Source: Exiguobacterium flavidum
GTDB taxonomy: Bacteria > Bacillota > Bacilli > Exiguobacteriales > Exiguobacteriaceae
Reading direction: 5' to 3'
NCBI RefSeq assembly: GCF_003344535.1
Contig: NZ_QPKS01000001.1
Span: 170,557-234,556 of the forward strand
Length of the DNA: 64,000 bases
How positions within the stretch are numbered: the first letter of the stretch is position 1; every line of letters begins with the position of its first letter. The translations under genes were made by a program, and so were the position numbers. Positions 17,103 through 26,433 of this stretch are shown here, piece by piece. Below the pieces are notes generated by a model, which made no database searches, was not told the origin of the DNA, and worked only from the letters and a program-made list of their open reading frames with translations.

Positions 17103-18002
17103 TTAGCCCATGATCAGGCTGTGGGACCGCATATCTTCCGGAAGTGCAGCTTCGAACACGCATGGTTCACCCGTCCCCGGATGATCAAACCTGGCCACCG
17201 CGCTATGCAGTGCCTGGCGGCTGAGAATCGGCCTTCCGCCATACAGCGTATCGCCGACTAGAGGGTGTCCGATATACGCCAAGTGGACACGGATTTGATG
17301 GGTCCTTCCTGTCTCAAGCTTGATCCGAAGAAGCGACAACTCATGCCCTGCGGCAGTGAACGGCTCCACCTCGAGCAGATGCGTCACCGCATGTTGTCCT
17401 TCTTCGGTAACACAGCGTTCGATGAAGGAACCCTCAGCCCGACCGATCGGTGCGTCGATCGTCTGGGGGGCGACCTGCCCTTCAATCAGGGCGATATAGT
17501 TACGGTCGATTTTGCCGTTCTTCTGCTTGCGACTCATCAGATGGTGACAAAACGCATGTTTCGCGAACACGACGAGCCCGCTCGTATCACGGTCGAGACG
17601 ATTGACGATGTGGATCGCGTACGGGATCCCCTTGCTCCGGTAATAACCGAGGACATAGTTCGCGAGTGAGTTGTCCGGATGAAGCCTCGATGGAATCGAT
17701 GCCATACCCGGCGGTTTATTGACGACGAGCAGCCAGTCATCCTCGTAGACGATGTCGACCGGACCTTCCGTGACCATCATGTCCTCAGCGGGCGCCTCCA
17801 GCGGAAAGATCAGGTGGACTTCGTCGCCTTCCTTCACTTCCTCATAGACATTGACGTGCTTCCCGTTGAGCAAGATATCCCCGTGGTGCTTGATCGAGGT
17901 GAGCATCTTGCGCGATACGCCGATGACAGCCGTACAGAAGTGACTGACCGTGATGCCGCATTCCCTTGATGCGACTCGTCGTTTTAGTTGAAAAGATTTC
18001 AT
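17103..18002 (-). CDS. yjbO: RluA-family 23S rRNA pseudouridine synthase (YjbO)
   Basis: Converts a uridine in large-subunit rRNA to pseudouridine; the exact site is not evident. The 299-residue protein starts with an S4-like RNA-binding region (residues 15-65, KMLTSIKHHGDILLNGKHV). The RluA catalytic domain has VNRLDRDTSGLVVFAK with the catalytic Asp, and later RTHQIRVHLAYIGHPLVGD. As the third gene after relQ and nadK it reproduces the B. subtilis yjbM-yjbN-yjbO operon. The start follows AGAGGAAGAG, 18 bases after nadK. Confidence 0.92.
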   Translation of the reverse strand: MKSFQLKRRVASRECGITVSHFCTAVIGVSRKMLTSIKHHGDILLNGKHVNVYEEVKEGDEVHLIFPLEAPAEDMMVTEGPVDIVYEDDWLLVVNKPPGMASIPSRLHPDNSLANYVLGYYRSKGIPYAIHIVNRLDRDTSGLVVFAKHAFCHHLMSRKQKNGKIDRNYIALIEGQVAPQTIDAPIGRAEGSFIERCVTEEGQHAVTHLLEVEPFTAAGHELSLLRIKLETGRTHQIRVHLAYIGHPLVGDTLYGGRPILSRQALHSAVARFDHPGTGEPCVFEAALPEDMRSHSLIMG

Positions 18003-18020
18003 GATCTGCTCTTCCTCTTC

Positions 18021-18821
18021 TTAAGTGCGCTCTTCTGCCAGGAATGACTCCCGCACTCGCTTCCAGAATGGGAACGAGCGGAATCGCGCGAATTTCACTT
18101 TTTGATTCGATACACGGCAAGTGATTGCCGTGACGTTCTGATGGACGATTGACGCGAAGTGATCGTATGTGAGCTGAAAGTCAATCGGGTTCACTGGTCT
18201 GATTTCTACGTCATGGTGTTTAGGCAACAACATCGGTGAACCGATCGTCCGGTAGACCCGGTTGTTGATTGAAGCCATCTCCGTGATTTGGATTGCTTCG
18301 AGCGCCGGGTGAACGATCGCCCCGCCGAGCGCCTTGTTATAGGCTGTCGAACCCGATGGGGTAGAGATACAAAGTCCGTCTCCTCGAAACGTCTCGAAAT
18401 AATCTCCACGAATCGAGAGATCGCAAACCATCGTCTGATTGAAGCTCTTGATCGTGCATTCGTTCAGCGCGAGCAGTTGATTCTTCGATCCGTCCGCGTA
18501 GTCGATCTTGAGTTCGAGCAGAGGATACTCGACTGCCTCGAACTGTTTGCCGTCAAGGTGATGAATCAGTTCCTTCATCTCTTCCGGTCGCCAGTCTGCG
18601 TAGAAACCGAGGTGACCTGTATGGATTCCGACGAGGGTGATATGCTCGACCTGATCGAGGTATGTGTGGAATGCCTGCAACATCGTGCCATCCCCGCCAA
18701 TCGAGATCACGATTTCGGGATTTAGAGACTCGACATGCCCTCTTTGCTCAAGTTCCGAAGTCAATTCATTTTTTAGCGCCCGAGAGCGTTCATCGTTCCG
18801 TTCTACGATCGCGAATCGCAT
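18021..18821 (-). CDS. nadK: NAD kinase
   Basis: Phosphorylates NAD to NADP in the cytoplasm. The 266-residue protein has the GGDGT motif (VISIGGDGTMLQAFH), the NE motif in LLALNECTIK, and GDGLCISTPSGSTAYNKALGGA. This is the short PpnK type found in Bacillales (yjbN). GGGGGTGA precedes the ATG, and the relQ stop lies 10 bases upstream, so the two are coupled. Confidence 0.95.
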   Translation of the reverse strand: MRFAIVERNDERSRALKNELTSELEQRGHVESLNPEIVISIGGDGTMLQAFHTYLDQVEHITLVGIHTGHLGFYADWRPEEMKELIHHLDGKQFEAVEYPLLELKIDYADGSKNQLLALNECTIKSFNQTMVCDLSIRGDYFETFRGDGLCISTPSGSTAYNKALGGAIVHPALEAIQITEMASINNRVYRTIGSPMLLPKHHDVEIRPVNPIDFQLTYDHFASIVHQNVTAITCRVSNQKVKFARFRSFPFWKRVRESFLAEERT

Positions 18822-18831
18822 AGTTCACCCC

Positions 18832-19482
18832 CTACTCTTCATCCTGCTTTTGTCGAAGATCCGAATCCCGTTCATGGAACGCAATCTGAGCGTCCTGGAT
18901 TTCGACCTTCAGTTGGCTCATCTCAGCATCCAGCAGGAAAGCAGCTTCCGCCGCCCGGCGAAGCCGTTCTCTCGTCTCATCCGGAATGTTTCCCTGGTAC
19001 TTATAATTGAGCGAATGTTCGATAGTCGCCCAGAAGTTCATCGCAAGCGTCCTGATTTGAATCTCGACAAGCGTCGGGATCTCACCTTCGATCGTCTGGA
19101 CCGGGTAGGCGATGATCACATGATAAGAACGATATCCACTATCTTTCTTCTGCGTGATGTAGTTGCGTTCCTCAACGATCCGAAAATCAGACCGGGAACG
19201 AAGCAGTTCCAGCACGTGGATGATGTCATCGACGAATTGGCACATGATTCGTAATCCGGCGATGTCCTGCATCTCCTCTTCGAGTGCCTCGATCGCGATA
19301 TTCTTTCTCTCCGCCTTCTGCAGGATGCTTTTGACTGGTTTGACACGACCAGTGACAAACTCGATCGGCGAATGTTCGCCGCGTTGCTGAAATTGTTTTC
19401 GAATCGCTTTCAGCTTTACTTTCAGTTCATCCACCGCAATTTGGTACGGTGCAAGAAATAAGTCCCAGTTTTCCTTCGTCAT
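18832..19482 (-). CDS. relQ: small alarmone synthetase RelQ (YjbM)
   Basis: Makes (p)ppGpp from GTP/GDP and ATP; it has only the synthetase domain. Motifs seen are RIMCQFVDDI, YITQKKDSGYRSYHVI, and VEIQIRTLAMNFWATIEHSL. The protein ends with an acidic-basic helix. The frame is open to 19539, but family members start at the position of MTKENWDLFLAPY, so the ATG at 19482 is preferred (216 residues). It heads the relQ-nadK-yjbO unit and is divergent from yjbK. Confidence 0.93.
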   Translation of the reverse strand: MTKENWDLFLAPYQIAVDELKVKLKAIRKQFQQRGEHSPIEFVTGRVKPVKSILQKAERKNIAIEALEEEMQDIAGLRIMCQFVDDIIHVLELLRSRSDFRIVEERNYITQKKDSGYRSYHVIIAYPVQTIEGEIPTLVEIQIRTLAMNFWATIEHSLNYKYQGNIPDETRERLRRAAEAAFLLDAEMSQLKVEIQDAQIAFHERDSDLRQKQDEE

Positions 19483-19581
19483 CGTCGTCGTCACCACTTT
19501 TAGTCTGATTGAGGTCTTTCGATTTGCTTCATCATTCATGGTATCATATTTTCAGTAGTTCAACTAGAAAGGCGTGATGAT

Positions 19582-20157
19582 ATGAGACAGGAAATGGAAA
19601 TTGAGTTCAAAAATCTATTGTCGGCGGAAGAATACGATCGTCTGCTTGATTCGTATGCGGACGGTTCAGACATCGTTTGGCAAGCAAATGATTATTTCGA
19701 TACCCCCTCCTTTGAAATCCGGGCTAAAGGGGCCGCGCTGCGAGTCCGCGAGAAAAAGGACGGTCTCGTGTTGACACTGAAGGAGCCAAGTGGTGATGGC
19801 CTTCTTGAGACGCACGTCACCCTGTCCTCCTCAGAAGCGGAGGACTTGTTCAAATACGGTCTGATCCACTCCGTGGCGATGAACGCACAACTCAAACGCT
19901 TCGGTTTGACTGAACCACTCGAACACCTGGGACGCCTTGAGACAGAGCGTTTCGAGAAACAGCTCGCGGACGGACTGCTCGTCCTCGATAAGAGCCATTA
20001 CCTCGGAGTGACGGATTATGAGCTCGAATTCGAGACGACGGACTTCAAACGAGGTGAAGCCGCCTTCCATGTGCTGCTTGAACAAAACAACATCGAAGTA
20101 CGAAAAACGAAAAATAAGATCGTCCGGTTCATGGAGAGAAAAGCGTTTTCAAAATAA
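19582..20157 (+). CDS. yjbK: CYTH domain protein (YjbK)
   Basis: A 191-residue triphosphate tunnel metalloenzyme-fold protein. The family signature ExExK is present near the N-terminus (EIEFKNLL), followed by alternating basic and acidic strands (ALRVREKKDGLVLTLKEP; YELEFETTDF). Relatives hydrolyse inorganic triphosphate or bind organic triphosphates. Being next to the alarmone synthetase relQ, as in B. subtilis, suggests a shared nucleotide context (inference). The start follows AAAGGCGTGA. Confidence 0.9.
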   Translation: MRQEMEIEFKNLLSAEEYDRLLDSYADGSDIVWQANDYFDTPSFEIRAKGAALRVREKKDGLVLTLKEPSGDGLLETHVTLSSSEAEDLFKYGLIHSVAMNAQLKRFGLTEPLEHLGRLETERFEKQLADGLLVLDKSHYLGVTDYELEFETTDFKRGEAAFHVLLEQNNIEVRKTKNKIVRFMERKAFSK

Positions 20158-20184
20158 ACGTGTAGCAATGAACAAGCATAACCG

Positions 20185-20214
20185 TTGCTCTTTCTTTTTT
20201 TTCGTTGCTAGAAT
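20185..20214 (+). promoter_or_regulatory. putative spxH promoter
   Basis: TTGCTC, 18 bases containing a T-rich run, TAGAAT. The TTGCT is also the right arm of a weak AGCAA/TTGCT hairpin after yjbK, so termination and initiation signals overlap. Confidence 0.5.
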
Positions 20215-20249
20215 ATAGACAACGCAAAAAAACAGGAAGGGGTGAACTG

Positions 20250-21044
20250 ATGGAGAACGAACAATGCAACGGCACCTACTGCTCATTGGGCGATGATTCC
20301 ATTCAGCATCCGCCAAAGCCGCTTGAGATCTATCACTTTCTCGACGTGACCCAGACGGATGGGCTCAAGCTGATACCCACTCTAAAAAAGTTGGACTTAG
20401 AATATGGTCACTTATTCCGGCTGCGGACGATCGCGACGATTCCTTGCGCACCGTCCCGGTCTGTATCCGATATGTCCCCTTTGCTCATTCTCAAGGCGAT
20501 CGAGTTGCAGGGAAAATCGTTCGGGACCCGTTTCTTGCGCCGTCTCCGGATGTTGCATAACGTCGAGGGTGATGCGGCATATGACCGTTCGTCCTTGATC
20601 CGGCTCGCAGAGACGCTGACAGAGTTCGGTCTCGATATCGAGGAGTTCGAACGTGATATCATCTCGCCCGTCATCGAAAATATGTTGAAAAAAGAGACAG
20701 AACTGGTCACTGACTGGGATGTACGCCTCTTGCCGACCGTGACGTTCATCGGCGACGAGGAAGCAATCAAGGCGGAGGGAACGTATGAGTACTTCGTCTA
20801 CGAATCAATTTTGAACGAACTGCTTGATGTTCCGATCAAGAAGAGGGAGAAGCCTTCCCTAGAGCAATTTCTTCAGCGATTCGAGACCGCTACGACGGCT
20901 GAAATCGCATTTATTTACGATTTGACTGAGGGTCAAATCGAGCATGAACTAAAAAAGCTGGTTCTTCAGCAGAAGTGCGTATCCCTTCCCTACTGCGAAG
21001 GGAAAGTATGGCGACATATCAGAACGTCGCACGAAACAGCATGA
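20250..21044 (+). CDS. spxH: SpxH (YjbH), ClpXP adaptor for Spx, lacking the CxxC motif
   Basis: In B. subtilis SpxH delivers the stress regulator Spx to ClpXP. The 264-residue protein aligns along its length with the DsbA-like YjbH family: KPLEIYHFLD, LKAIELQGKSFGTRFLRRL, LPTVTFIGDEE. At the position where B. subtilis has a CPEC thioredoxin-type motif, this protein has TQTD (residues about 34-37). The only N-terminal cysteines are Cys6 and Cys11. It may therefore bind Spx without the redox switch of the usual form (inference). Start ATG 20250 follows GGAAGGGGTGA. The gene for Spx lies 8 kb away. Confidence 0.88.
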   Translation: MENEQCNGTYCSLGDDSIQHPPKPLEIYHFLDVTQTDGLKLIPTLKKLDLEYGHLFRLRTIATIPCAPSRSVSDMSPLLILKAIELQGKSFGTRFLRRLRMLHNVEGDAAYDRSSLIRLAETLTEFGLDIEEFERDIISPVIENMLKKETELVTDWDVRLLPTVTFIGDEEAIKAEGTYEYFVYESILNELLDVPIKKREKPSLEQFLQRFETATTAEIAFIYDLTEGQIEHELKKLVLQQKCVSLPYCEGKVWRHIRTSHETA

Positions 21045-21086
21045 AAAGACGGCCTGTCGATGGGGTTCGACAGGCCGTCTTTTTTT
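21044..21086 (+). terminator. terminator after spxH
   Basis: A 17-bp perfect stem AAAAGACGGCCTGTCGA / TCGACAGGCCGTCTTTT with a T-run, starting at the stop codon. Confidence 0.92.
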
Positions 21087-21107
21087 GTCTTTACGACAAA
21101 AGGGATG

Positions 21108-21142
21108 GGGGAAAAGAGAATTTCAGGGGATTGTGATTCTCT
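21108..21142 (-). terminator. possible terminator after pepF
   Basis: AGAGAAT / ATTCTCT with a 14-base loop, followed on the minus strand by TTTTCCCCC. The signal is weak. Confidence 0.45.
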
Positions 21143-21209
21143 TCACGTTCTTATCATACCCCTTCTCTTTCACCTTCACCATGATTTTGCTCACTTTGTC
21201 ACAAAATCG

Positions 21210-23012
21210 TCATTCTCCGAGCAGGGCTTCGAATTCATCAAGCACCCGTTCGAATTGTTTGAGTGCAGCTTCTACCGGCTGTTTCGTCGTCATATCGACA
21301 CCAGCGGCCTTCAAGACTTCGATCGGGTAGTCGCTCGAACCGGCCTTCAAGAAGTTGTTGATGTACCGTTCGACGGCAGGTTCGCCTTCTTCAAGGATCT
21401 GAGTCGTCAAGGCAGCGGCCGCGGAAATTCCTGTCGCGTACTGATAGACGTAATAATTGTAGTAGAAGTGAGGGATACGAGCCCACTCGAGGCCAATTTC
21501 CTTATCGATCACAAGCGCATCACCGAAATACTTCTGATTGAGAGCGTAGTATTCTTCTGTCAGCATCTCAGGCGTCAGCGCCGTACCGAGTCGGGCCTTC
21601 TCATGTATGATGTGCTCGAATTCCGCGAACATAGTTTGACGGAAGAGCGTCCCCCGGAACGTTTCAAGTTGATTGTTGAGGAGATAGAGCTTTTCTTTTT
21701 TATCCGTCACACGGTTGAGCAGGTAGTCGTTTAAAATCGCCTCATTCGTCGTAGAAGCAACCTCTGCGACGAAGATCGAGTAGTCGCCGTATGGGTAAGG
21801 CTGATTGTCGCGCGTATAGTAGCTGTGGACGGAATGCCCGAACTCGTGAGCAAGCGTAAAGAGGTTGTTGACGTTGTCCTGCCAGTTCATCAGGATGAAC
21901 GGTTGTGTGTCGTAAGCTCCCGACGAATATGCTCCGCTGCGCTTTCCACGTGTCTCCCGGACATCTACCCAGCGCTCTTTCAACCCGTTCTCAAGAATCT
22001 CGCGATATTCGCGGCCGAGCGGCGCAAGACCGTCCACCATGAGCTGTTTCGCTTCATCATAAGTGACTTTCATGTCGACTTCCGCTACGAGCGGTGTGTA
22101 CATGTCGTACATGTGAAGTTCCGGCAGTCCGAGCACCCGCTTGCGCAGTTCGACGTAACGGTGGAGAAGGTGGAGATTGTCGTGTACAGCTTCGACCAAC
22201 CCATCATAGACCGACTCCGGAATTGCATTATTGTGCAACGCGGAGGCGCGGGCCGAATGGAATTTGCGTACGTCGGCATAGAAGTTGTCCTTCTTGATTG
22301 ATCCGGCAAGTGTCGATGCGAGCGTATTCGTATATTGTCCGTATGTCCCGTACATCGCCTCGAATGCTTGACGGCGAACTTCACGGTCACTTGATTCGAG
22401 GAACGTGATGTACCGGCCATGTGTCAGTTCGACCTCTTCTCCATTCTCGTCACGTATTTTCGGGAACTTGAGATCCGCATTGTTCAACATGCCGAACGTC
22501 GTCGAGGATTGCCCGAGCACTTCTCCCGCCTTCGCGAGAATCGCCTCCTCCTGCTCGGTCAGGACATGTTCGCGTTCGCGGTTCAATTCATCAAATGCAT
22601 GACGATAGACTGCAAGGTCAGCGTTCTTATCCAGGTAGTTCTCAATCGTCTCGACCGGAATCTCTAGCAGTTCCGGAGTCATGAACGCGAGAGCCGCCCC
22701 GATTTGTGAAGCCAGCGTACGCGCACGGTCGTTCATCGCCTGATAAAAGCTGTTCGCCGTGTCCTCGTCATAGCGCATGTGAGCATATGTATACAACTTA
22801 TGCAGACGCCGCGAAATCTCATCACGCAACTGAAGACCTTGGTGCAGTGTCGTATCGCTCTGTCCGAGATGACCCTTGTACTCGAGCATGGCCGGGATGA
22901 GTGCCTTGACTGATTCGAACTCTTCCTCCCAAGATTCGTTCGTTTCGTAAATCGATTCCAAATTCCACTTCTCTTCCAGCGCCACGTCTTGGCGTGTCAA
23001 CACTTCTGCCAT
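21210..23012 (-). CDS. pepF: oligoendopeptidase F
   Basis: A cytoplasmic M3 zinc metallopeptidase that cuts short peptides, such as those brought in by Opp or left from signal peptides. The 600-residue protein has the zinc motif HEFGHSVHS near residue 385 and the downstream Glu in FVAEVASTTNEA. The nearby SSGAYDTQPFILMNW is also typical. ATG 23012 follows AAAGGAG with good spacing; an in-frame GTG lies three codons upstream. It is the last gene of the cls-coiA-pepF run, as coiA-pepF in B. subtilis. Confidence 0.95.
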   Translation of the reverse strand: MAEVLTRQDVALEEKWNLESIYETNESWEEEFESVKALIPAMLEYKGHLGQSDTTLHQGLQLRDEISRRLHKLYTYAHMRYDEDTANSFYQAMNDRARTLASQIGAALAFMTPELLEIPVETIENYLDKNADLAVYRHAFDELNREREHVLTEQEEAILAKAGEVLGQSSTTFGMLNNADLKFPKIRDENGEEVELTHGRYITFLESSDREVRRQAFEAMYGTYGQYTNTLASTLAGSIKKDNFYADVRKFHSARASALHNNAIPESVYDGLVEAVHDNLHLLHRYVELRKRVLGLPELHMYDMYTPLVAEVDMKVTYDEAKQLMVDGLAPLGREYREILENGLKERWVDVRETRGKRSGAYSSGAYDTQPFILMNWQDNVNNLFTLAHEFGHSVHSYYTRDNQPYPYGDYSIFVAEVASTTNEAILNDYLLNRVTDKKEKLYLLNNQLETFRGTLFRQTMFAEFEHIIHEKARLGTALTPEMLTEEYYALNQKYFGDALVIDKEIGLEWARIPHFYYNYYVYQYATGISAAAALTTQILEEGEPAVERYINNFLKAGSSDYPIEVLKAAGVDMTTKQPVEAALKQFERVLDEFEALLGE

Positions 23013-23044
23013 TTCATTCACTCCTTTAAGATTGTATGTCCGTC

Positions 23045-24082
23045 CTATTCCCTTTCGACGTTTCCTTGAAGCAGTCCTGCCATGATCCAGTCACTTCGTC
23101 TCGCAGCTTCAATCGATGGATGTGGGGGTCCAAAGAAACGGGTCCCTACTATCGATACGAGTTCTGCCCACTCCGAGGCAATCCGGTCGATCGAGGACGA
23201 ATCTGTCTCCTTTTTAACGCTTTTTAGAAGTCTCGTCAAAAATGAAGCGATCCTCTCTTTCTCGAACGGTCGATCACCGAGCTGCAGATATAAGGCAATC
23301 TGAAGCTCGAACGGATGGAATGGCAACAGGACGAGGGCGGGAAGAGGCAGGAAACAGATCGAGGGCAATAGTGACGGGGCAATCCCCTTCTTGTAGAGAG
23401 GGGTGCGAAGCACATTCATCGGCAAACTCGAGTAGAACGGTCTCAGTCTGTACCGCGCGACGATCTCTGACCAACGTCGAGGCATCCCATGCGGTAACAT
23501 CCTATATACGAGAAAGTCGTTCAAAGATAAGGAATGGCGCTGGCAGATGGCAGCACGAGACGAGAATGGAATCGACCCTGTAAATCGGTACAGTCGTTCC
23601 TCATCGACCAGATCGATGAATCCATCATGAAAGAACGCTGTCTTCATCCAGCCGTCCAGCCTAACGATATCCCCGCGCCCTTCTTTGAAACCGATCCAGC
23701 GGGTCGTCACACCAGCCGCCTGATCAAGAGCCCTTCTGCGCAACCACTCGGCACTGTCCATCTTCGAGCACTGGATCTCGACAGCAAGCGACGCATCCGT
23801 TATCAGCAAGTCGTAGCGGCGGGCCTCCCCCTTCGCTTCCGGAACGACCTCCAATCCGCGCTGTTCAAGAGTAATCCGGATTCTGTCCTTCCATGCTTTG
23901 TGTAAGGCCGACTCTCCTCCACATTTTGATACATGAGCAAAAAAGGGGCGGCGTCGCCCCTGCTTCAAACGCATCTCTCCTTTACAGAAGATACAGCTGA
24001 ACGGTCCTCTTTGTCTCAATTGATCAATCGTCTCTCCTCGCACAAAAATCTTTTTGCCAGTCGCGTCATTTGCTTCGAACAA
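23045..24082 (-). CDS. coiA: competence protein CoiA
   Basis: A 345-residue CoiA-like protein, needed for recombination of incoming DNA during transformation in related bacteria. A short zinc-like segment (FSCIFCKGEMRLKQGRRRPFF...HVSKCGG) precedes a nuclease-like domain with RYDLLITDASLAVEIQCSKM, where the Asp and Glu-x-Gln would bind metal. The start is TTG at 24082 with GGGAGG before it. It lies 21 bases after cls and 32 before pepF. Whether this organism is transformable cannot be told from the window. Confidence 0.88.
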   Translation of the reverse strand: MFEANDATGKKIFVRGETIDQLRQRGPFSCIFCKGEMRLKQGRRRPFFAHVSKCGGESALHKAWKDRIRITLEQRGLEVVPEAKGEARRYDLLITDASLAVEIQCSKMDSAEWLRRRALDQAAGVTTRWIGFKEGRGDIVRLDGWMKTAFFHDGFIDLVDEERLYRFTGSIPFSSRAAICQRHSLSLNDFLVYRMLPHGMPRRWSEIVARYRLRPFYSSLPMNVLRTPLYKKGIAPSLLPSICFLPLPALVLLPFHPFELQIALYLQLGDRPFEKERIASFLTRLLKSVKKETDSSSIDRIASEWAELVSIVGTRFFGPPHPSIEAARRSDWIMAGLLQGNVERE

Positions 24083-24103
24083 ACAGATCCTCCCTCTCAG
24101 GGC

Positions 24104-25615
24104 TCACAGTAGTGGAGAAAACAGCCGTGCCGTAGATTCCGTCAGTCGCCTTACGAATCCTCTGCCCGTGAAATGGCTGAGGTGGACTTGTCTCGAGAAA
24201 TTGAAATCCTCGTAGAAATCGCGTGTCAATTCTTGTACCGAATTCGTTCCGTACAGAAAGGCGTTGACCTCGAAATTCAAGTGAAAACTTCGAAGGTCCA
24301 TGTTCGCGGTCCCAATCGTCGCGATTTCGTCATCGACGACGATGATTTTCGAATGCAGGAAACCTTTCTCGTATTCATAGATCTTCACGCCTGCCCGGAG
24401 AAGGTCTTCGAAGTAGGAGCGGCTCGCATAGAAGACGATCTTATGATCAGGAAAACTCGGTAAGAGTATCCTGACGTCGATCCCCGACATCGCTGAAGTC
24501 TTCAGTGCCGTCATCAAGTCCTCATCCGGTATCAAGTACGGCGAAGCGATGTAGACCGACGAGCGGGCAGCTGTTATCAGTCCGAAATAAAGGGACTTCA
24601 TCGTCTCCTGGGCCTCATCCGGTCCGCTCGCGATGATTTGAACCCCGCCAGTCGCCTCCTCGACGACCTCGAGTGGCTCCATGTAATAAGGCGTGAATAA
24701 CCTCTCTCCGGTCATGTAGTACCAATCCTGGAGAAAGATCAGTTGGAGCTCCGAAACAGCCTCGCCGCGGACGAGCAGATGGGTATCCCTCCAAAAGCCG
24801 AACACCATGTTCTTTCCTACATATTCGTCACCGACGTTGATGCCTCCAGTGAAGGCGACCGTCCCGTCGATGATGACGATTTTACGATGATTGCGGTAGT
24901 TCGACTTGTTCGAGATGAATGGTAGAAAGACCGGGAAGAAGGCGGTCACCTCGATTCCAGCCTCTCTCATCTCGTCAAAGAAACTCCTCGCTGTCGAGAA
25001 GCAGCCGACCGCATCATACAGAAAACGAACTTCGACACCCTCGCTCGCCTTCCTGATCAACAACTGCTGCAACTCTCGCGATAGTGCATCATCACGCACG
25101 ATGTAATATTCCAAGTGGATATGACGGGTCGCCTGACGAATCGACTCGAGCAGAATCGGAAACTTTTCATCCCCGTTCGTCAACACCCGCGTATGCGTAT
25201 TATACGAGATCGGCAACCGGCTGATTGATTCCGTAAGCCGCAGTACCTTATCGAAACGATTGTCTGGGAACACCTTTTCCTCACTCGAATGATCAAACTG
25301 TGTCCGATATTTCAAATATGACTCTTCATCGAGCATCGCTTTGAGACTGAACATCTTCTTTCGTCTATAATTTTGACCAAAGATGAAATATACGAATATC
25401 CCGACAATCGGCAACGCCATCATGACGAGCGCCCACACAAGCGTCCGCTGCGGATCGCGATTCTCGAGCAGTATGATGACGAACACGCTGAGCACGACCA
25501 GGATGATCGCGATGGACAGCCAGCCTACCATGTAGACGCTCCAGTAGTAGGAAAGGAAAGCGATCAATCCGATCGTCAAGAAAGCCGTCAACAGCAATTG
25601 GATTCGCCGCATCAT
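24104..25615 (-). CDS. cls: cardiolipin synthase
   Basis: Joins phosphatidylglycerol molecules to form cardiolipin at the membrane. The 503-residue protein has two N-terminal membrane segments (residues 5-50) and a third around LVWALVMMALPIVGIFVYFI. Two phospholipase-D HKD motifs follow: NHRKIVIIDGTVAFTGG and HSKIIVVDDEIATIGTANMD. Length and order fit the ClsA family. Bacillales often have two or three copies; which paralogue this is cannot be said. Confidence 0.93.
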   Translation of the reverse strand: MMRRIQLLLTAFLTIGLIAFLSYYWSVYMVGWLSIAIILVVLSVFVIILLENRDPQRTLVWALVMMALPIVGIFVYFIFGQNYRRKKMFSLKAMLDEESYLKYRTQFDHSSEEKVFPDNRFDKVLRLTESISRLPISYNTHTRVLTNGDEKFPILLESIRQATRHIHLEYYIVRDDALSRELQQLLIRKASEGVEVRFLYDAVGCFSTARSFFDEMREAGIEVTAFFPVFLPFISNKSNYRNHRKIVIIDGTVAFTGGINVGDEYVGKNMVFGFWRDTHLLVRGEAVSELQLIFLQDWYYMTGERLFTPYYMEPLEVVEEATGGVQIIASGPDEAQETMKSLYFGLITAARSSVYIASPYLIPDEDLMTALKTSAMSGIDVRILLPSFPDHKIVFYASRSYFEDLLRAGVKIYEYEKGFLHSKIIVVDDEIATIGTANMDLRSFHLNFEVNAFLYGTNSVQELTRDFYEDFNFSRQVHLSHFTGRGFVRRLTESTARLFSPLL

Positions 25616-25695
25616 TCTTCCCCACCCCCTTTTTTTCTTAAGTCTAATTTTGACATCCCGCTGCCTTATTCCTACTTGCGAAAGGAAGAAGTCGA

Positions 25696-26415
25696 ATGAA
25701 AACCTACTTGATCACAGGCGCTACGAGCGGAATCGGCCGTGCTACTGCATTGTTGCTTGCGAAAGAAGGTCATCAGGTGTTGGCACTTGGAAGAAACGAA
25801 GCGAAGGGCAGGGAGCTCGAGAGCGAAAATTCATTGATCCATTTCTTTCAGGTCGATCTGATGGACGAGACGGCAATCAATCGCTTTTTTGAGGAGTCGG
25901 CTGAAGCATTCCCGACGATCGACGGTCTCTTCAACAATGCCGGCACGTTCGGTCGTCCTGCCGCACCGGAACGCATCCGTCCTGATCAGGAAGATGTCTT
26001 CCGCGTCAATTATCATGCTGCCGAGGAAATCATCCAGCATGCGCTGAAACGCTTCGCTCCTCGCGCGTCTGTCGTCAACAATAGTGCGATCGTCGGCCAT
26101 TCGAAGTATCCCGCCATGCTCCTTCCCTATGCGGCATCTAAAAGCGCTCTGCTGACGTTGACGAAGACCTACGCCGTCCGTTTTCACGGTAAGTATCGTT
26201 TCAACGCTATTTGCCCGGGCCCTGTCGACACACCGCTCAGCCATGCCCTGTACGGCGGCAAGGATAAATTCGATAATGCGATGCGTCATCACCTCCGCGG
26301 CACGCCAGGACGACCAGAGGAGATCGCCTCTGTCGTCTCGTTCCTGTTGTCGGACGGATCGAGCTATATCAATGGACAAGCGATCGTCGTCGACGGGGGC
26401 TATACGCTCGGATGA
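25696..26415 (+). CDS. SDR family oxidoreductase
   Basis: A 239-residue classical short-chain dehydrogenase. It has the cofactor motif TGATSGIGRAT at residues 7-17, NNAGTFG near residue 81, the catalytic Tyr-x3-Lys in PYAASKSALLTL with an upstream Ser in NNSAIVG, and PGPVDTPLS. The substrate is unknown. It starts a short accessory block (SDR, MFS pump, MarR) placed between cls and mecA. The ATG follows AAGGAAG. Confidence 0.88.
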   Translation: MKTYLITGATSGIGRATALLLAKEGHQVLALGRNEAKGRELESENSLIHFFQVDLMDETAINRFFEESAEAFPTIDGLFNNAGTFGRPAAPERIRPDQEDVFRVNYHAAEEIIQHALKRFAPRASVVNNSAIVGHSKYPAMLLPYAASKSALLTLTKTYAVRFHGKYRFNAICPGPVDTPLSHALYGGKDKFDNAMRHHLRGTPGRPEEIASVVSFLLSDGSSYINGQAIVVDGGYTLG

Positions 26416-26433
26416 GCTGATACGACAGATGAA

